A stretch of DNA of 64,000 nucleotides from Streptomyces sp. Mut1 (lineage in GTDB: Bacteria; Actinomycetota; Actinomycetes; Streptomycetales; Streptomycetaceae), in NCBI RefSeq assembly GCF_030719295.1, contig NZ_CP120997.1:1488001-1552000 (forward strand), in the 5' to 3' direction. Below the pieces are notes generated by a model that saw only the letters and a program-made list of their open reading frames with translations, made no database searches and was not told where the DNA came from. This document shows, in pieces, positions 25,251 through 34,693 of this stretch. Made by a program: the position numbers and the translations under genes. Each line of letters opens with the position of its first letter. Within the stretch, counting starts at the first letter, position 1.

Positions 25251-25264
25251 CGACCATACGGTCG
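25251..25264. promoter_or_regulatory. CGACC-ATAC-GGTCG operator candidate
   Basis: A perfect 5+5 palindrome with a 4-nt centre, in the promoter region of the enoyl-CoA hydratase gene. It is similar to TetR-family sites controlling acyl-CoA genes. No regulator is encoded next to it, so assignment is tentative. Confidence 0.4.
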
Positions 25265-25336
25265 ACCGGGTGGCGGCACCCGGAACCGGTGAGCCCCGGA
25301 GCCGTCCTGGGACGCACCCCGGTCCGCGGCCGGCCG

Positions 25337-25558
25337 TCAGGCCGTCGCGGCCTTCTTGCCTCGTGTCGCGCCGCCGCGTCCTCGCAGCGTCACTCCGGAC
25401 TCGCTGAGCATCCGGTGGACGAATCCGTAGGAGCGGCCCGTTTCCTCGGCCAGCGCCCGGATGCTCGCACCGGAGTCGTACTTCTTCTTCAGGTCTGCCG
25501 CGAGCTTGTCGCGCGCGGCGCCGGTCACCCGGCTGCCCTTCTTCAGAGTCTCGGCCAC
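25337..25558 (-). CDS. Small helix-turn-helix protein
   Basis: A 73-residue basic protein: VAETLKKGSRVTGAARDKLA, then an HTH (SGASIRALAEETGRSYGFVHRMLSESG), then a Gly/Arg/Lys tail. It has no other domain, so it is a stand-alone DNA-binding protein of a kind very conserved in Actinobacteria. GTG at 25558 has GAGGAGG in front. Upstream in-frame residues (MARKRPRGD...) look like leader sequence. Targets are unknown. Confidence 0.85.
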   Translation of the reverse strand: MAETLKKGSRVTGAARDKLAADLKKKYDSGASIRALAEETGRSYGFVHRMLSESGVTLRGRGGATRGKKAATA

Positions 25559-25780
25559 CCGTGCCTCCTCATGGGAAGTGCGCTCTGGACTCTCATGATC
25601 ACCCCTCGGGCGCTTCCTGGCCACCCATTCGGCAAGGTCTCTGCGACCGGATTCACGCCCCGGCAGCGCGCCGGAGCGACCGGAATCCAGAATTCCACCG
25701 AGCCTCGGAAGGCCTCCTGGCCGCCGCTCGGAAGGAACGTCCAGGTCAGGGGCCGCAAGGGAAGGACCGCCGAAATGACT

Positions 25781-25806
25781 GCGCCCGGCAGCTATCTGCC
25801 GGGCGC
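25781..25806 (-). terminator. Hairpin terminator downstream of ABC-F gene
   Basis: An 11-bp perfect stem (GCGCCCGGCAG with its complement) and a 4-nt loop, about 75 nt past the ABC-F stop on the minus strand. It lies in the 320-nt gap 25559-25878, where I see no gene. The remainder of that gap should hold the promoter of the small HTH gene. Confidence 0.75.
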
Positions 25807-25878
25807 CGCGCCGAGGTACGAGACGTACTCACGCAGATGATGGATCACGTGTAGGCCGAATGATCCAGTGCGGGGGGA

Positions 25879-27477
25879 TCAGGCCAGTGCGACCAGGTCC
25901 CGGTAGTCCGCGCCCCACAGGTCCTCGATCCCGTCCGGGAGCAGGATGATCCGCTCGGGCTGGAGGGCCTCGACGGCTCCCTCGTCGTGCGTGACGAGAA
26001 CGACCGCGCCCTTGTACGTGCGCAGCGCGCCGAGGATCTCCTCGCGGCTGGCCGGGTCGAGGTTGTTGGTGGGCTCGTCGAGCAGGAGGACGTTGGCCGA
26101 CGAGACCACGAGGGTCGCCAGGGCCAGCCGGGTCTTCTCGCCGCCGGAGAGCACGCCGGCGGGCTTGTCCACGTCGTCGCCGGAGAAGAGGAACGAGCCG
26201 AGCGTCTTGCGGACCGCGACCAGGTCGAGGTCGGGCGCTGCGGAGCGCATGTTCTCCAGGACGGTGCGGTCGGGGTCCAGGGTCTCGTGCTCCTGGGCGT
26301 AGTAGCCGAGCTTGAGCCCGTGGCCCTGGATGATCCGGCCGGTGTTGGGCTGTTCGGCGCCGCCGAGCAGCCGGAGCAGGGTCGTCTTGCCGGCGCCGTT
26401 GAGGCCGAGGATGACGACGCGGGAGCCCTTGTCGATCGCGAGGTCGACGTCGGTGAAGATCTCCAGCGACCCGTACGACTTGGACAAACCCTCTGCCATC
26501 AGGGGCGTCTTGCCGCACGGCGAGGGGTCGGGGAAGCGCAGCTTGGCGACCTTGTCGGCGACCCGGACGCTCTCCAGGCCGGACAGCAGCCGGTCGGCGC
26601 GCTTGGCCATGTTCTGCGCGGCGACGGTCTTGGTGGCCTTGGCGCGCATCTTGTCGGCCTGCGCGTTGAGGGTGGCGGCCTTCTTCTCGGCGTTCTGCCG
26701 CTCGCGCTTGCGGCGCTTCTCGTCGGCCTCGCGCTGCTGCTGGTAGAGCTTCCAGCCCATGTTGTAGACGTCGATCTGCGAGCGGTTGGCGTCGAGGTAG
26801 AAGACCTTGTTGACGACCGTCTCGACCAGTTCTTCGTCGTGGGAGATCACGATGAAGCCGCCGCGGTAGTTCCTGAGGTAGTCGCGCAGCCAGACGATGG
26901 AGTCCGCGTCGAGGTGGTTGGTGGGCTCGTCCAGGAGCAGGGTGTCGGCGTCCGAGAAGAGGATGCGGGCCAGCTCCACGCGGCGGCGCTGACCGCCCGA
27001 GAGGGTGTGCAGCGGCTGGCCGAGCACCCGGTCGGGCAGGCTGAGCGCGGCGGCGATGGTGGCGGCCTCGGCCTCGGCGGCGTACCCGCCCTTGGTGAGG
27101 AACTCCGTCTCCAGGCGCTCGTACTTCTTCATCGCCTTCTCGCGGGTGGCGCCCTTGCCGTTCGCCATCCGGTCCTCGTTCTCCCGCATCCTGCGCAGGA
27201 TCTCGTCGAGGCCGCGGGCGGACAGGACCCGGTCCCTGGCCAGCACGTCGAGGTCGCCGGTGCGCGGGTCCTGCGGGAGGTAGCCGACCTCGCCGGAGCG
27301 GCTGATGGTGCCGGCGGCGGGGGTGCCCTCGCCCGCGAGGCACTTGGTGAGGGTGGTCTTGCCCGCCCCGTTGCGGCCGACGAGGCCGATGCGGTCGCCC
27401 TTGGCGATGCGGAAGGTGGCGGATTCGATGAGCAGACGGGCGCCGACGCGCAGCTCGATGCCGGAAGCGGTGATCAC
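25879..27477 (-). CDS. ABC-F family ATPase
   Basis: A 532-residue soluble protein with two ABC ATPase domains and no membrane segments. Walker A motifs are GRNGAGKTTLTK and GLNGAGKTTLL. Signature motifs are LSGGQRRRVELA and LSGGEKTRLALA. Walker B motifs are LLLDEPTNHLD and LLLDEPTNNLDP. A basic coiled-coil linker (KRRKRERQNAEKKAA) separates the domains. ABC-F proteins act on ribosomes, either as translation factors or antibiotic-protection proteins; sequence alone does not decide which. The start is GTG with GGAG upstream. A possible leader ORF and hairpin lie upstream. Confidence 0.93.
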   Translation of the reverse strand: MITASGIELRVGARLLIESATFRIAKGDRIGLVGRNGAGKTTLTKCLAGEGTPAAGTISRSGEVGYLPQDPRTGDLDVLARDRVLSARGLDEILRRMRENEDRMANGKGATREKAMKKYERLETEFLTKGGYAAEAEAATIAAALSLPDRVLGQPLHTLSGGQRRRVELARILFSDADTLLLDEPTNHLDADSIVWLRDYLRNYRGGFIVISHDEELVETVVNKVFYLDANRSQIDVYNMGWKLYQQQREADEKRRKRERQNAEKKAATLNAQADKMRAKATKTVAAQNMAKRADRLLSGLESVRVADKVAKLRFPDPSPCGKTPLMAEGLSKSYGSLEIFTDVDLAIDKGSRVVILGLNGAGKTTLLRLLGGAEQPNTGRIIQGHGLKLGYYAQEHETLDPDRTVLENMRSAAPDLDLVAVRKTLGSFLFSGDDVDKPAGVLSGGEKTRLALATLVVSSANVLLLDEPTNNLDPASREEILGALRTYKGAVVLVTHDEGAVEALQPERIILLPDGIEDLWGADYRDLVALA

Positions 27478-27541
27478 GGGGAAGAACTCCAGGGCGGAAT
27501 GGACGGCGGAGGAACGGCTAGCGGTTCACGACTCGACGCCG

Positions 27542-27574
27542 TTACTCACGCACACGCACAAGGAGAATTGCCAT
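27542..27574 (-). CDS. Candidate 10-residue leader peptide upstream of ABC-F
   Basis: The minus strand carries ATG-GCA-ATT-CTC-CTT-GTG and so on, encoding MAILLVRVRE and a TAA stop, ending 64 nt before the ABC-F start. Short leader peptides often precede ABC-F and other ribosome-related resistance genes. No clear Shine-Dalgarno sequence is visible, so the call rests on position and the aliphatic/Arg content. Confidence 0.35.
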   Translation of the reverse strand: MAILLVRVRE

Positions 27575-27611
27575 GGGGACCAGTCTACTGGCGGTGTCCA
27601 ACGACTTTTCC

Positions 27612-27646
27612 GCGTGCTCCGGGCGGCCGGGCCGCGCGGAGCACGC
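27612..27646. other. Strong hairpin upstream of ABC-F leader
   Basis: A 10-bp perfect stem (27612-27621 with 27637-27646) with a GC-rich loop that can pair further. It lies between the leader ORF of the ABC-F gene and the divergent VOC gene. It could be part of the ABC-F 5' leader. There is no U-tract on either side. Confidence 0.5.
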
Positions 27647-27763
27647 CCCCGGGCCCCCGCGCCGGGGCGACGTTGTCAGTGCCCGGTGCCAGACTGAGAC
27701 GCGGATCACAACCGGGCGCTCCGGCGGCCCGGAGCACAGGCGTACGGAAAGGGGCCGATCACG

Positions 27764-28177
27764 ATGGCGGACGCGGGAACAGGCGTGGCGACGGTGTATC
27801 CGACGATCCTCTACGACGACGCGAAGGCCGCGATCAGGACGCTGACCGAAGCCCTCGGCTTCACCGAGGAAGCGGTGTACGAGGGCGAGGACGGCTCGGT
27901 GGCGCACGCGGAGCTGTCCTGCGGCAACGGCAGGGTGATGCTGGGCTCGCGGGGCCGCGAGGGGGTCTTCGCCGAGGCGATGGCGGGAGCGGGCCCGGCC
28001 GGCGTCTACGTGGTGGTCGACGAGGTCGACGCACACCACGCGCGGGCCGTGGAGCACGGAGTGGAGATCCTGATGCCGCCCACCGACCAGGACTACGGCT
28101 CCCGGGACTACATGGCGCGCGACGCGGAGGGCAACGTGTGGAGCTTCGGGACGTACGCCCCGGGGGCGGCGGGCTGA
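27764..28177 (+). CDS. VOC-superfamily (glyoxalase-like) protein
   Basis: A 137-residue VOC-fold protein: VYPTILYDDAKAAIRTLTEALGFTEEAV, then GPAGVYVVVDEVDAHHARAVEHGVEIL, and the closing YMARDAEGNVWSFGTY. Such proteins act as small dioxygenases, isomerases, or antibiotic- or glyoxal-binding proteins. Metal ligands are not evident enough to choose. GGAAAGGGG lies upstream of the ATG. It is divergent from the ABC-F gene. Confidence 0.85.
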   Translation: MADAGTGVATVYPTILYDDAKAAIRTLTEALGFTEEAVYEGEDGSVAHAELSCGNGRVMLGSRGREGVFAEAMAGAGPAGVYVVVDEVDAHHARAVEHGVEILMPPTDQDYGSRDYMARDAEGNVWSFGTYAPGAAG

Positions 28178-28211
28178 GCCCGCCCCCGGGCCGGAGGGAC
28201 GGGCGGCGCGG

Positions 28212-29597
28212 TCAGGCTCCCCCGGTGTGCACCTGGAACGCCGCTTTGCGGACCGCTTTGGCGAGCGCCGGGTCGGGGTGCGCCGCGGCCAGCGCGACGA
28301 GCACCTGGACGGTGCGCGGGTGGCCGACGGCCCGCACCTCGTCCAGCAGGGCCGGGACGGTGCCCTGCACGGCCGTGTCGAGGTGGCGCACCAGGAGCCC
28401 CGTCTCGCCGTGGTCGGCGACGGCCGCGGCGGTGTCGACCCAGAGCCAGGTGGCCTCCTCGCGGCTGAGGACCTCCTGCGCGTCCTCCGGGTCCGCTCCG
28501 TCGTACTCGGCGAGCCAGAGCAGGGCGTAGGGGCGCAGCGACGGGTCGGTGGCCACGGCCCGGACCTCGGGTTCGGCGGGGGCGCCGACGACGCGGAGCG
28601 CCTCGAAGGCGAGTCCGCGCAGCAGCGCGTCCTCGCCCCGGGCGACGCCGAGCAGTTCGGCGACGGCGCTGCCGACCGGGCGGGCGGCCAGCCAGGCCCG
28701 GTATTCGGCGCGGGCGGGTCCGGGGGTGAGGCGGGCGCAGCCGAGCAGCATGTCGGCGGCGGCCTGCTCGATGTTGCCCGCGGGGCTCTGGGCGGCGACG
28801 CAGATCTGCTCCAGCTTGACCCAGACCGCCCAGTTGCCGAGCGGTGTCAGGGTGGCCTGCCCGGCGCCGAGCGTGAGCGCCCCGACGGCGGCCAGCCCTT
28901 CCAGGGCCCAGTCCAGCAGGAGGGCGACGAGCTCCGGGGAGTGGGCGGTGGGCACGGATTCGGCGGGGGCGGGCAGCGGCTGGGGGCCGTACGGCACCTC
29001 GCAGCGCTCCTCGTGGAGTTCCGCGACGCGCTGGCCGAGGAGGTCGAGCAGGGCGGGCACGGTGACCGGGCCCGCCGAGAGCTGGAGCAGCGAGAGCACC
29101 TGGGGCACGGCCTCGACGGCCTCGGCGACGGCGGTGGACTCGATGTCCCGGGGCGCGGGGTGGACGAGCGACCAGGCGTCGAAGAGGGCGACCCAGCCGC
29201 GGAGCACCGCGGAGTCGTCCCGGTCCCAGGCGCGCAGCCGCCAGCCGGGCCGTGCGGTGTCGCCGTGCAGTTCCACCAGGCCGGCGAGGCGGGCCCGGTC
29301 CCAGCCCGAGCGCACCTGGGCCGGGGACAGCTCCAGCGCGGCGGCCGCGTGCTCCAGGGCCTGGGCGGCCAGCGGCGGGCCGCCGGGTCCCGCCCCGTCG
29401 GCCGCCCAGCGGGCGATCCGTACGGCGTCGGCGAGGGCCTTCCTGGCCTGGCGGGCCAGTTCCGCCCGGGGCGGTGTGCCCTCGGGCGGGCGCGGCGCGG
29501 GCCTGGTGCGCCGGGTCGTCACGGCCTTGCGAGCGGTGGCGAGGGGTCGCGGGCGGACAAGTCGCAGCCTGGAGTCGCGCGGGGTACGGGACGTCAC
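28212..29597 (-). CDS. Conserved actinobacterial helical protein of unknown function
   Basis: A 461-residue protein, mostly alpha-helical and rich in Ala, Leu and Glu. It has a basic N-terminal tail (RLVRPRPLATARKAVTTRRTRP). The C-terminal half has HEAT-like helical pairs (ALLRGLAFEALRVVGA, GETGLLVRHLDTAVQGTVPALLDEVRAV and HPRTVQVLVALAAAHPDPALAKAVRKAAF). There is no catalytic motif, signal peptide or membrane segment. I do not recognise a function; a scaffolding role is a guess from the repeats. Confidence 0.7.
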   Translation of the reverse strand: MTSRTPRDSRLRLVRPRPLATARKAVTTRRTRPAPRPPEGTPPRAELARQARKALADAVRIARWAADGAGPGGPPLAAQALEHAAAALELSPAQVRSGWDRARLAGLVELHGDTARPGWRLRAWDRDDSAVLRGWVALFDAWSLVHPAPRDIESTAVAEAVEAVPQVLSLLQLSAGPVTVPALLDLLGQRVAELHEERCEVPYGPQPLPAPAESVPTAHSPELVALLLDWALEGLAAVGALTLGAGQATLTPLGNWAVWVKLEQICVAAQSPAGNIEQAAADMLLGCARLTPGPARAEYRAWLAARPVGSAVAELLGVARGEDALLRGLAFEALRVVGAPAEPEVRAVATDPSLRPYALLWLAEYDGADPEDAQEVLSREEATWLWVDTAAAVADHGETGLLVRHLDTAVQGTVPALLDEVRAVGHPRTVQVLVALAAAHPDPALAKAVRKAAFQVHTGGA

Positions 29598-29708
29598 GGG
29601 GAGCAGTCTTGCCCCTGTCGGCCCGAAAGCCCAAACGGAACCCGGTGCACCGGTGTCCGCAGGCAGCGCGCTCCGGCCGGGACCAATCGGCCGAAGCGGC
29701 GCATCACC

Positions 29709-30836
29709 TCACATCAGGGGCGTGAGGAAGCGGCGCAGGGTCTCTTCGTAGTGGGCCGGGTCGGCGTTCCACATCGACGCATGCGGAGCCCCGGCCACGG
29801 TGTGCAGGGCGATCAGTTCGGGGCGGCGGGCGGCGAGCCGGCGGGAGTGCAGCCAGGGGGCCAGCGTGTCGTCGGGGCCGTGGAAGATCAGCGTCGGGGT
29901 GTGCAGGGTCGCGGGCAGGGTGGTGTCCAGAAGCCTGGCCCCGTGCAGCCCGGTCTGTCCCTGGGCGGCGCGCACGGCGAGCGGCAGCAGCGCGGCGGGG
30001 ACGCCGCGGGCGGAGGCGAGGCTGCGCAGGGTGGTGGCCCAGTCCAGCACCGGGGAGTCGAGGACGAGGCCGCAGATCCGGTCCCGGAGCGCGGAGCCGA
30101 CGCAGGCGTGCAGGGCCATGGAGGCGCCGGTGGACCAGCCGTGCAGGACGACCTGCTCGGCGCCGTTGCGGACGGCGAAGCGGATGGCGGCGTCCAGGTC
30201 GCGCCACTCGGACTCGCCGAGGTGGCCGCGGCCGTCCGGGGAGCGGGGCGCGCCCGGGTCGCCGCGGTGGGCGAGGTTGAGCACGGGCAGCTGCTGTCCG
30301 TGCAGGAAGCCCATGATGTTGAGGGGCTGTTCGCGGGTGGCGCCGATGCCGTGCACGATGATGACCCAGGTGGAGCGGGGGGCCGGTACGTACCAGGCGG
30401 GCAGTGCGCCGAGTTCGCCGGGGATCTCCACCTCGCGGAAGGCGAGGCCGAGCGCGGTCTCCGGGTCGCCGGTGTGGACCTGGGGCGTCATGCGGACCTT
30501 GTCGCCGGGCGCCAGGATGCCGTGGTCGACGCGTTCCAGCCGGCGTACGACGGTGTCGGCGGCCTGGTGGGCGCGGTCGATCACGGGGCCGACGACGGCG
30601 TGGACGTCCTTGCCGGTCAGCCCGTAGACGCCGGGGCGCAGCGAGGTGAGCGACCGGGTCAGGGTGATCTGTCCGGCCGCTGTCGCGTGCACGGTGAGTT
30701 CACGGTCGGCGGGCAGGGGGCGTCCGGGCGGTGTCCTGAGGGCGCGGTCGCCGGCGAACCGGCCGACCGCGACCGCTGCCGCTCCGGCGCCGATGAGTGT
30801 GGTGACGGCCAGTGCCGTCGCTGTTACCGGGCGCAC
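29709..30836 (-). CDS. Membrane-anchored alpha/beta hydrolase
   Basis: A 375-residue protein with an N-terminal signal-anchor (ATALAVTTLIGAGAAAVAVG) and a serine-hydrolase fold. The nucleophile elbow is GWSTGAS, oxyanion region VIIVHGIGATREQPLN, the acid probably Asp in LIFHGPDDTLAP, and His near the end (VAGAPHASMW). It resembles prolyl-oligopeptidase/dienelactone-type hydrolases. The substrate is unknown. It lies just downstream of the class II aldolase gene on the same strand. Confidence 0.85.
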   Translation of the reverse strand: MRPVTATALAVTTLIGAGAAAVAVGRFAGDRALRTPPGRPLPADRELTVHATAAGQITLTRSLTSLRPGVYGLTGKDVHAVVGPVIDRAHQAADTVVRRLERVDHGILAPGDKVRMTPQVHTGDPETALGLAFREVEIPGELGALPAWYVPAPRSTWVIIVHGIGATREQPLNIMGFLHGQQLPVLNLAHRGDPGAPRSPDGRGHLGESEWRDLDAAIRFAVRNGAEQVVLHGWSTGASMALHACVGSALRDRICGLVLDSPVLDWATTLRSLASARGVPAALLPLAVRAAQGQTGLHGARLLDTTLPATLHTPTLIFHGPDDTLAPWLHSRRLAARRPELIALHTVAGAPHASMWNADPAHYEETLRRFLTPLM

Positions 30837-30908
30837 GTCATCAGTCTCGGGGCCGGGGCGGCACGATGCCAGTGGACAGGGCCGTCCGGTGGCCGGACGG
30901 GTGCGGAC

Positions 30909-31568
30909 TCAACCCCGTCGGCGCTGCCCGTACCCCTTGAGCGCCTCGCCCACCTCGTCCAGCTGGTCCGGTGTGAGCAGGGCCGGGGAGCGGCCGGGCA
31001 CGGAACTGGCGGTGAGCCAGACGCGGCAGAGCCATTCGAGCTGGGCGGTGCGGTCGTACGCCTCGTCGAGCGTGGCGCCGTAGGTGACCGTGCCGTGGTT
31101 GGCGAGCAGGCAGCCGGTGCGGTCGCGCAGGGCGGTGAGCATGTTCTCGGCCAGTTCGACGGTGCCGTATCTGGCGTAGGGCGCGACCCGGACGGTGCCG
31201 CCGAGGACGGCCGCGGCGTAGTGGACGGTGGGGACCTCGGTGACGAGCGTGGAGACGGCGGTGGCGTGCACCGCGTGGGTGTGCACGACGGCGGTCGCCC
31301 CGGTGTTCCGGTAGACGGCGAGGTGGAGGGGGAGTTCGCTGGTGGGGGCCAGCTCGCCGAGTATCTGGTTGCCTTCCGGATCGACGCCGACCGCGTCCTC
31401 GGGGCGGAGCCGTTCGTAGGGCACTCCGCTGGGGGTGACGAGCACGGTGTCGCCGACCCGCGCGGAGACGTTTCCGGAGGTCCCGACGACCAGCCCTTCG
31501 GCCGCCGTTCTGCGGGCCGTGGCGACGACCGCTTCCCATGCCTGTGCGATCGCGTCCCGGTCACTCAT
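30909..31568 (-). CDS. Class II aldolase/adducin family protein
   Basis: A 219-residue zinc-dependent class II aldolase. It has the phosphate-binding segment GTSGNVSAR and VTPSGVPYERL, the catalytic Glu region, and zinc-ligand histidines in VVHTHAVHATAV and LLANHGTVTYG. It is related to L-fuculose-phosphate aldolase and methylthioribulose-phosphate dehydratase; which reaction applies is not clear. It is transcribed away from the phosphate transporter, and the intergenic region is shared with the PHO-like repeat. Confidence 0.88.
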   Translation of the reverse strand: MSDRDAIAQAWEAVVATARRTAAEGLVVGTSGNVSARVGDTVLVTPSGVPYERLRPEDAVGVDPEGNQILGELAPTSELPLHLAVYRNTGATAVVHTHAVHATAVSTLVTEVPTVHYAAAVLGGTVRVAPYARYGTVELAENMLTALRDRTGCLLANHGTVTYGATLDEAYDRTAQLEWLCRVWLTASSVPGRSPALLTPDQLDEVGEALKGYGQRRRG

Positions 31569-31631
31569 ACGAAGATCCTTTCGATGGATGAGCGGCCCGC
31601 TCCGGATGGGGTCACCGCAACGCCCTGCTCA

Positions 31632-31653
31632 GTTCATCTTCCGTTCACTCAAG
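31632..31653 (+). promoter_or_regulatory. PHO-box-like 11-bp direct repeat
   Basis: GTTCATCTTCC is followed directly by GTTCACTCAAG, then a weaker TTGCCTACGTT. The 11-nt periodic GTTCA repeat is the PhoP-binding pattern of Streptomyces PHO boxes, located here ~50-70 bp upstream of a phosphate transporter gene. From memory the S. coelicolor pitH2 promoter is a PhoP target. Confidence 0.7.
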
Positions 31654-31700
31654 TTGCCTACGTTCCACGTGCCAATGACGTCGAACGATTGCCTGGGTAA

Positions 31701-32972
<1,272 letters not shown>

Positions 32973-33022
32973 GCGACCCGGCACTCATCCCGGTACTCCG
33001 GTACTCGGTAAGGACACTCCGC

Positions 33023-33256
33023 ATGAACATCGACTGGGCAGCCCTGGGAACCGTCTTCGGCGTCTCCCTCGTCACCACCGTCGCTCTGGTGGGCCTCTTC
33101 ACCCTCGGCATCGTCGGCCTCTCCAAGCAGCCCGAGCCTGCCACGCGGGGCGGCCGGGCGGGCACCTCGCTCCTGCTGGCCCGCGCCGGCGCGTACGTCT
33201 GCTTCGGGCTGTGCGCGGCGGCGGTCGCGTACGGCATCTATCTGATCGTCGCCTGA
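33023..33256 (+). CDS. Small membrane protein downstream of Pit transporter
   Basis: A 77-residue protein with two membrane helices (LGTVFGVSLVTTVALVGLFTL and AGAYVCFGLCAAAVAYGIYLIV) joined by a short basic loop. It is probably cotranscribed with the phosphate transporter 50 nt upstream; similar pairs occur across Streptomyces. The start is ATG after GGTAAGGA. Function is unknown, possibly an accessory of the transporter. A strong hairpin follows. Confidence 0.82.
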   Translation: MNIDWAALGTVFGVSLVTTVALVGLFTLGIVGLSKQPEPATRGGRAGTSLLLARAGAYVCFGLCAAAVAYGIYLIVA

Positions 33257-33270
33257 CACCTCCTCCCCCT

Positions 33271-33314
33271 CGCATCGGGCCGGACGCACCTCGTGCGCTT
33301 CCGGCCCGATGTGC
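33271..33314 (+). terminator. Terminator of the pit operon
   Basis: A 12-bp stem (33273-33284 with 33300-33311) is continued by an inner CGCAC/GTGCG stem and extended by outer base pairs. It directly follows the small membrane protein gene and precedes the cobalamin riboswitch, separating the two units. Confidence 0.85.
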
Positions 33315-33368
33315 GTCTGCGCACACTGCGCCGTCGCAGGTCAACAGCAAGTTGACGGGCGTTCGCGG

Positions 33369-33545
33369 GGCGTGGTGGACTGCCGGAGCCATTACGGCGA
33401 CAGCAGAGGAAGCCGGTGCGAATCCGGCGCGGTCCCGCCACTGTCACCGGGGAGCGGTCCCCACCACCGCACGTCACGGCCCGCCGAGGCGGACTGGAAG
33501 ACCGGGGAAACCGCCGATCCGGAAGCCAGGAGACTCTCGCCGCCG
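33369..33545 (+). promoter_or_regulatory. Cobalamin (AdoCbl) riboswitch
   Basis: Canonical conserved blocks are present: AAGCCGGTGCGAATCCGGCG, then CGGTCCCGCCACTGTCA and GGGGAGC in the core. The B12 box GAAGCCAGGAGACTC sits at 33522-33536. It precedes cobD and the cob operon. When adenosylcobalamin is abundant it should repress translation or transcription of these genes. The ends are approximate. A GGGTC-type hairpin (CAGGG/CCCTG) at about 33557-33572 may be the expression platform. Confidence 0.93.
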
Positions 33546-33589
33546 TCACGTCGAACCAGGGCGCGGACCCTGAGTGAGGACATATCGCC

Positions 33590-33676
33590 ATGCCCGGCTG
33601 CCGTGCGACCGTTCCCCCGCCGCCCCCGCGGGCGGCTGCCCGTACGAAGGTCCTCCGAGGCGTGACGGCCGGCTGA
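33590..33676 (+). CDS. Candidate 28-residue ORF between riboswitch and cobD
   Basis: ATG at 33590 follows GAGTGAGGA at 9-nt spacing and opens a frame of 28 codons (MPGCRATVPPPPP...) that stops at TGA 33674-33676. The cobD GTG comes only 3 nt later and has no strong ribosome site of its own, so translational coupling is plausible. The run of prolines could stall ribosomes. No homologue is recognised; it may be just the translated leader of cobD. Confidence 0.4.
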   Translation: MPGCRATVPPPPPRAAARTKVLRGVTAG

Positions 33677-33679
33677 ACC

Positions 33680-34693
33680 GTGCGTGCCGATCGCATCTAC
33701 GCGTACGGCGCCACGGCCGGTCTGATCGGCGATCTGCTGCTCGGTGACCCCCGCAGGGGGCACCCGGTCGCCGCCTTCGGGCGGGCCGCGGCAGGCGTCG
33801 AACACCGGCTCTGGCGCGACCACCGGGGCTGGGGCGCACTGCACACCCTGCTCTGCGCCGGAGGCGCCGCCGGGAGCGCCGCGCTGGCCGCCCGCGCCCT
33901 GCGCCGCCACCCCGCCGCGTCCGTAGCCCTGACCGCCGCCGCCACCTGGTCCGTCGTCGGCGGTACGTCTCTGGGGCGCGAGGCGCGGTCCATCGGCGCG
34001 GCCCTCGCGGCGGGCGATGTCGAGCTGGCCCGGGAGCGGCTGCCGCATCTGTGCGGGCGCGACCCGCAGTCCCTGGACGCCCCGCAGATCGCCCGCGCCG
34101 TCGTGGAGTCCGTCGCCGAGAACACCTCCGACGCCGTGGTCGGCGCCCTGGTGTGGGGCGCCCTGGGCGGCGTCCCCGGGCTCGTCGGCTTCCGCGCCGC
34201 CAACACGCTGGACGCGATGGTCGGCCACAAGTCGCCCCGCTACCGGCGTTACGGCTGGGCATCGGCCCGGCTGGACGACCTCGCGGGCTGGCCGGGCGCC
34301 CGGCTGACGGCCCTGCTCGCCGTGGCCGCCGGGGGCCGGCCGCGAGAAGCGGTACGCGCCTGGCGGGCGGACGCGGCCCAGCACCCCAGCCCCAACGCGG
34401 GGCCGGTGGAGGCCTCGTTCGCCGGCGCGCTCGGCGTACGGCTCGGCGGCACCCTCGCCTACGGCGGGCGGATCGAACACCGGCCGGTGCTCAACGGCGG
34501 TTCCGGCCGCGCGGTGGAGACCGGCGACATCGAACGCGCCGTGCGCCTCTCGCGCCGGGTGGGCGTGCTGGCCCTCGGGGTCAGCGTGGCGGCCCGGCTG
34601 GGCGCGGGGGCGGCCGCGCGACGGATCTCGGGAGCGGGGCGGGGCCCAGGCCCCCACGCGCCCGGACGGACCTCTGGACGGAGAACGGGATGA
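33680..34693 (+). CDS. cobD: Adenosylcobinamide-phosphate synthase CobD/CbiB
   Basis: A 337-residue membrane enzyme attaching aminopropanol phosphate to adenosylcobyric acid. Family features are GLIGDLLLGDPRRGHPVAAFGR near the N-terminus, ESVAENTSDAVVGALVWGALGGVPGLVGFRAANTLDAMVGH in the middle, and hydrophobic segments through the protein. It is the first gene after the riboswitch. The GTG start follows the 28-codon ORF closely. The stop overlaps the cobQ ATG. Confidence 0.94.
   Translation: MRADRIYAYGATAGLIGDLLLGDPRRGHPVAAFGRAAAGVEHRLWRDHRGWGALHTLLCAGGAAGSAALAARALRRHPAASVALTAAATWSVVGGTSLGREARSIGAALAAGDVELARERLPHLCGRDPQSLDAPQIARAVVESVAENTSDAVVGALVWGALGGVPGLVGFRAANTLDAMVGHKSPRYRRYGWASARLDDLAGWPGARLTALLAVAAGGRPREAVRAWRADAAQHPSPNAGPVEASFAGALGVRLGGTLAYGGRIEHRPVLNGGSGRAVETGDIERAVRLSRRVGVLALGVSVAARLGAGAAARRISGAGRGPGPHAPGRTSGRRTG

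Noticed and set aside
25987..28530. An 847-codon plus-strand open frame over the ABC-F gene
   Set aside because: Antisense shadow; the ABC-F protein has all expected motifs on the other strand.
28227..31700. A 1157-codon open frame on the plus strand
   Set aside because: It is antisense to three well-supported minus-strand genes; the long open frame is an effect of high GC third positions. The translation is low-complexity with no domain.
33590..33676. The 28-codon ORF as a CbtB-type cobalt protein
   Set aside because: It has no membrane helix or His-rich end; it fits a leader ORF better.
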